Shown here piece by piece: positions 62,611 through 64,000 of a DNA stretch of 64,000 bases. Within the stretch, counting starts at the first letter, position 1. Each line of letters opens with the position of its first letter. The notes beneath the pieces were generated by a model, which ran no database searches, was not told the DNA's origin, and saw nothing but the letters and a program-made list of their open reading frames with translations. The position numbers were made by a program, and so were the translations under genes. The stretch spans positions 248,001-312,000 of the forward strand of contig NZ_CP042306.1 of NCBI RefSeq assembly GCF_007859635.1. The letters run 5' to 3'. The stretch is from Sphingomonas panacisoli. Its GTDB lineage: Bacteria; Pseudomonadota; Alphaproteobacteria; Sphingomonadales; Sphingomonadaceae.

Positions 62611-64000
62611 TGAGCGACACGTACAAGATCATCGACCACACCTATGACGCGGTGGTGGTCGGCGCGGGCGGATCGGGCCTCCGCGCGGTCCAGGAATGCG
62701 CGCAGAGCGGCCTCAAGACCGCGTGCATCACCAAGGTGTTCCCGACCCGTAGCCATACCGTCGCGGCGCAGGGCGGCATCGCCGCCAGCCTCGGCAATAT
62801 GGGGCCGGACCATTGGACCTGGCACATGTACGACACCGTCAAGGGGTCGGACTGGCTCGGCGACCAGGACGCGATCGAATACATGGTCCGCGAAGCGCCC
62901 GCCGCGGTCTACGAACTCGAACATGCCGGCGTGCCGTTCAGCCGCACCGACGCAGGCAAGATCTATCAGCGTCCGTTCGGCGGCATGATGCAGAATATGG
63001 GCGAAGGGCCGCCCGCGCAGCGCACCTGCGCCGCGGCCGACCGTACGGGGCATGCGATGCTCCACGCACTCTATCAGCAGAGCCTGCGCTTCGACGCCGA
63101 TTTCTACATCGAATATTTCGCGCTCGACCTCATCATGGAGGACGGCGAGTGCAAGGGCGTCATCGCGCTCTGCATGGAAGACGGCAGCATCCATCGTTTC
63201 CGCAGCCACGCGACCGTGCTCGCGACGGGCGGCTACGGCCGCTGCTATTTCTCCGCGACCAGTGCGCATACCTGCACCGGCGACGGCGGCGGGATGGTGC
63301 TGCGCGCGGGCCTGCCGCTGCAGGACATGGAGTTCGTCCAGTTCCACCCGACCGGCATCTACGGCGCCGGCGTGCTGATCACCGAGGGCGCGCGCGGCGA
63401 GGGCGGGTACCTCACCAATTCCGAGGGCGAGCGGTTCATGGAACGCTACGCTCCGTCGGCGAAGGACCTGGCGTCGCGCGACGTCGTGTCACGGTCGATG
63501 GCGGCGGAAATCCGCGAAGGCCGCGGTGTCGGACCGAACAAGGATTACATCTACCTCCACCTCGATCACATCGATCCCAAGGTGCTGCACGAGCGTCTGC
63601 CCGGCATCACCGAGACGGGGAAGATCTTCGCCGGCGTCGATCTGACGCGCCAGCCGCTGCCGGTCACGCCGACCGTCCACTACAATATGGGCGGCATCCC
63701 GACCAACTATCACGGCGAGGTCGTCCATTTGAAGGACGGCGATCCCGACGCGGTCGTCCCCGGCCTGTTCGCGGTCGGCGAAGCGGCGTGCGTGTCGGTC
63801 CACGGTGCCAATCGCCTTGGGTCGAACAGCCTGATCGACCTCGTCGTCTTCGGCCGCGCGACCGGCAAGCGGATCGCCGAAATCCTGAAGCCCAATACCA
63901 AGCACGGTACGGTGGTGACCGCCGCCGACGACGCGGCGATCGCCCGGCTCGACCATTTCCGCAATGCCAAGGGTGCGGCGCCGACCGCGCAGATCCGCAA
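62610..64000 (+). CDS. sdhA: Succinate dehydrogenase flavoprotein subunit, 3' end outside window
   Basis: 463 codons are visible and the gene runs off the window; SdhA is normally about 600 residues. The FAD motif is [22 protein letters not shown], the covalent FAD histidine is in [13 protein letters not shown], and the active-site region includes [23 protein letters not shown] and [27 protein letters not shown] and the [19 protein letters not shown] stretch follow. SdhA oxidises succinate to fumarate and passes electrons to SdhB. sdhB is expected just beyond the window edge. Confidence 0.97.
   Translation, partial: MSDTYKIIDHTYDAVVVGAGGSGLRAVQECAQSGLKTACITKVFPTRSHTVAAQGGIAASLGNMGPDHWTWHMYDTVKGSDWLGDQDAIEYMVREAPAAVYELEHAGVPFSRTDAGKIYQRPFGGMMQNMGEGPPAQRTCAAADRTGHAMLHALYQQSLRFDADFYIEYFALDLIMEDGECKGVIALCMEDGSIHRFRSHATVLATGGYGRCYFSATSAHTCTGDGGGMVLRAGLPLQDMEFVQFHPTGIYGAGVLITEGARGEGGYLTNSEGERFMERYAPSAKDLASRDVVSRSMAAEIREGRGVGPNKDYIYLHLDHIDPKVLHERLPGITETGKIFAGVDLTRQPLPVTPTVHYNMGGIPTNYHGEVVHLKDGDPDAVVPGLFAVGEAACVSVHGANRLGSNSLIDLVVFGRATGKRIAEILKPNTKHGTVVTAADDAAIARLDHFRNAKGAAPTAQIR

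Noticed and set aside
1..64000. CRISPR array, tRNA, rRNA or insertion sequence
   Set aside because: No regular spaced direct repeats, no cloverleaf or CCA-ended gene seen in the gaps, no transposase motif. The repeats present are inverted, not direct.

Overview
The window is a high-GC, densely coded stretch of chromosome from an alphaproteobacterium, most likely a Sphingomonas or close relative. This rests on gene content: two secreted proteins with the PEPxxWA-CTERM sorting tail, a CC_3452-type secreted protein, SleB-type cell wall hydrolases, a class I PHA synthase with a phasin, an sdhC-sdhD-sdhA order and CtrA-like promoter motifs. I see no rRNA, tRNA, CRISPR array, insertion sequence, prophage or integrase. 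Apart from the short interspersed repeats, it reads as core chromosome. Many genes begin with TTG or GTG, and neighbouring genes often overlap by 1 or 4 bases (ATGA, GTGA, TGATG).

Layout. 1-9 kb: an edge-truncated membrane protein, marC and a secreted unknown behind a striking promoter dyad, folD/yggT, argB, a queuosine-precursor transporter, a two-module secreted protein, a CNT nucleoside transporter and 3-hydroxybutyryl-CoA dehydrogenase. 9-14 kb: an ergothioneine operon (egtB-egtD-methyltransferase), then PduO-type cobalamin adenosyltransferase, a HIG1 protein and GluQ. 14-32 kb: HNH nuclease, PEP-CTERM protein, PEP carboxylase, SleB hydrolase, Ogt, cytochrome b561, a GT2 glycosyltransferase, oligopeptidase B, an MFS exporter, aminopeptidase P, the ppGpp synthetase/hydrolase Rsh, an HxlR regulator, a thioesterase and a TauE exporter. 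32.6-38.3 kb: a PHA region with phaC and a phasin under a strong inverted-repeat operator; the genes on either side of phaC (alaC and an S41-type protease) each carry one single-base frameshift. 38.3-42.7 kb: a TonB receptor behind a BlaI/CopY-type operator, clpS, a MAPEG protein and a second SleB hydrolase.

43-53.8 kb is the main metabolic cluster. It encodes the propionyl-CoA to succinyl-CoA route: pccB, methylmalonyl-CoA epimerase, enoyl-CoA hydratase, methylmalonyl-CoA mutase and pccA. Biotin synthase sits inside the cluster and would supply the cofactor of PccA. A DUF4160/DUF2442 pair, possibly toxin-antitoxin-like, follows the mutase directly. The cobalamin adenosyltransferase at 12 kb would supply the mutase cofactor, and the product succinyl-CoA feeds the TCA cycle, whose succinate dehydrogenase genes open at 61.8 kb. 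53.8-61.6 kb: hydrolase, second PEP-CTERM protein, DUF2459 protein, phenylalanine hydroxylase, prmA, an SDR, and two tandem soluble chemoreceptors with almost identical signalling halves but different sensor halves.

Eight copies of a short two-hairpin repeat (REP/BIME-like) lie in intergenic gaps. The two frameshifts may be sequencing errors, and this should be settled before calling those genes dead. No gap between genes exceeds about 300 bases.
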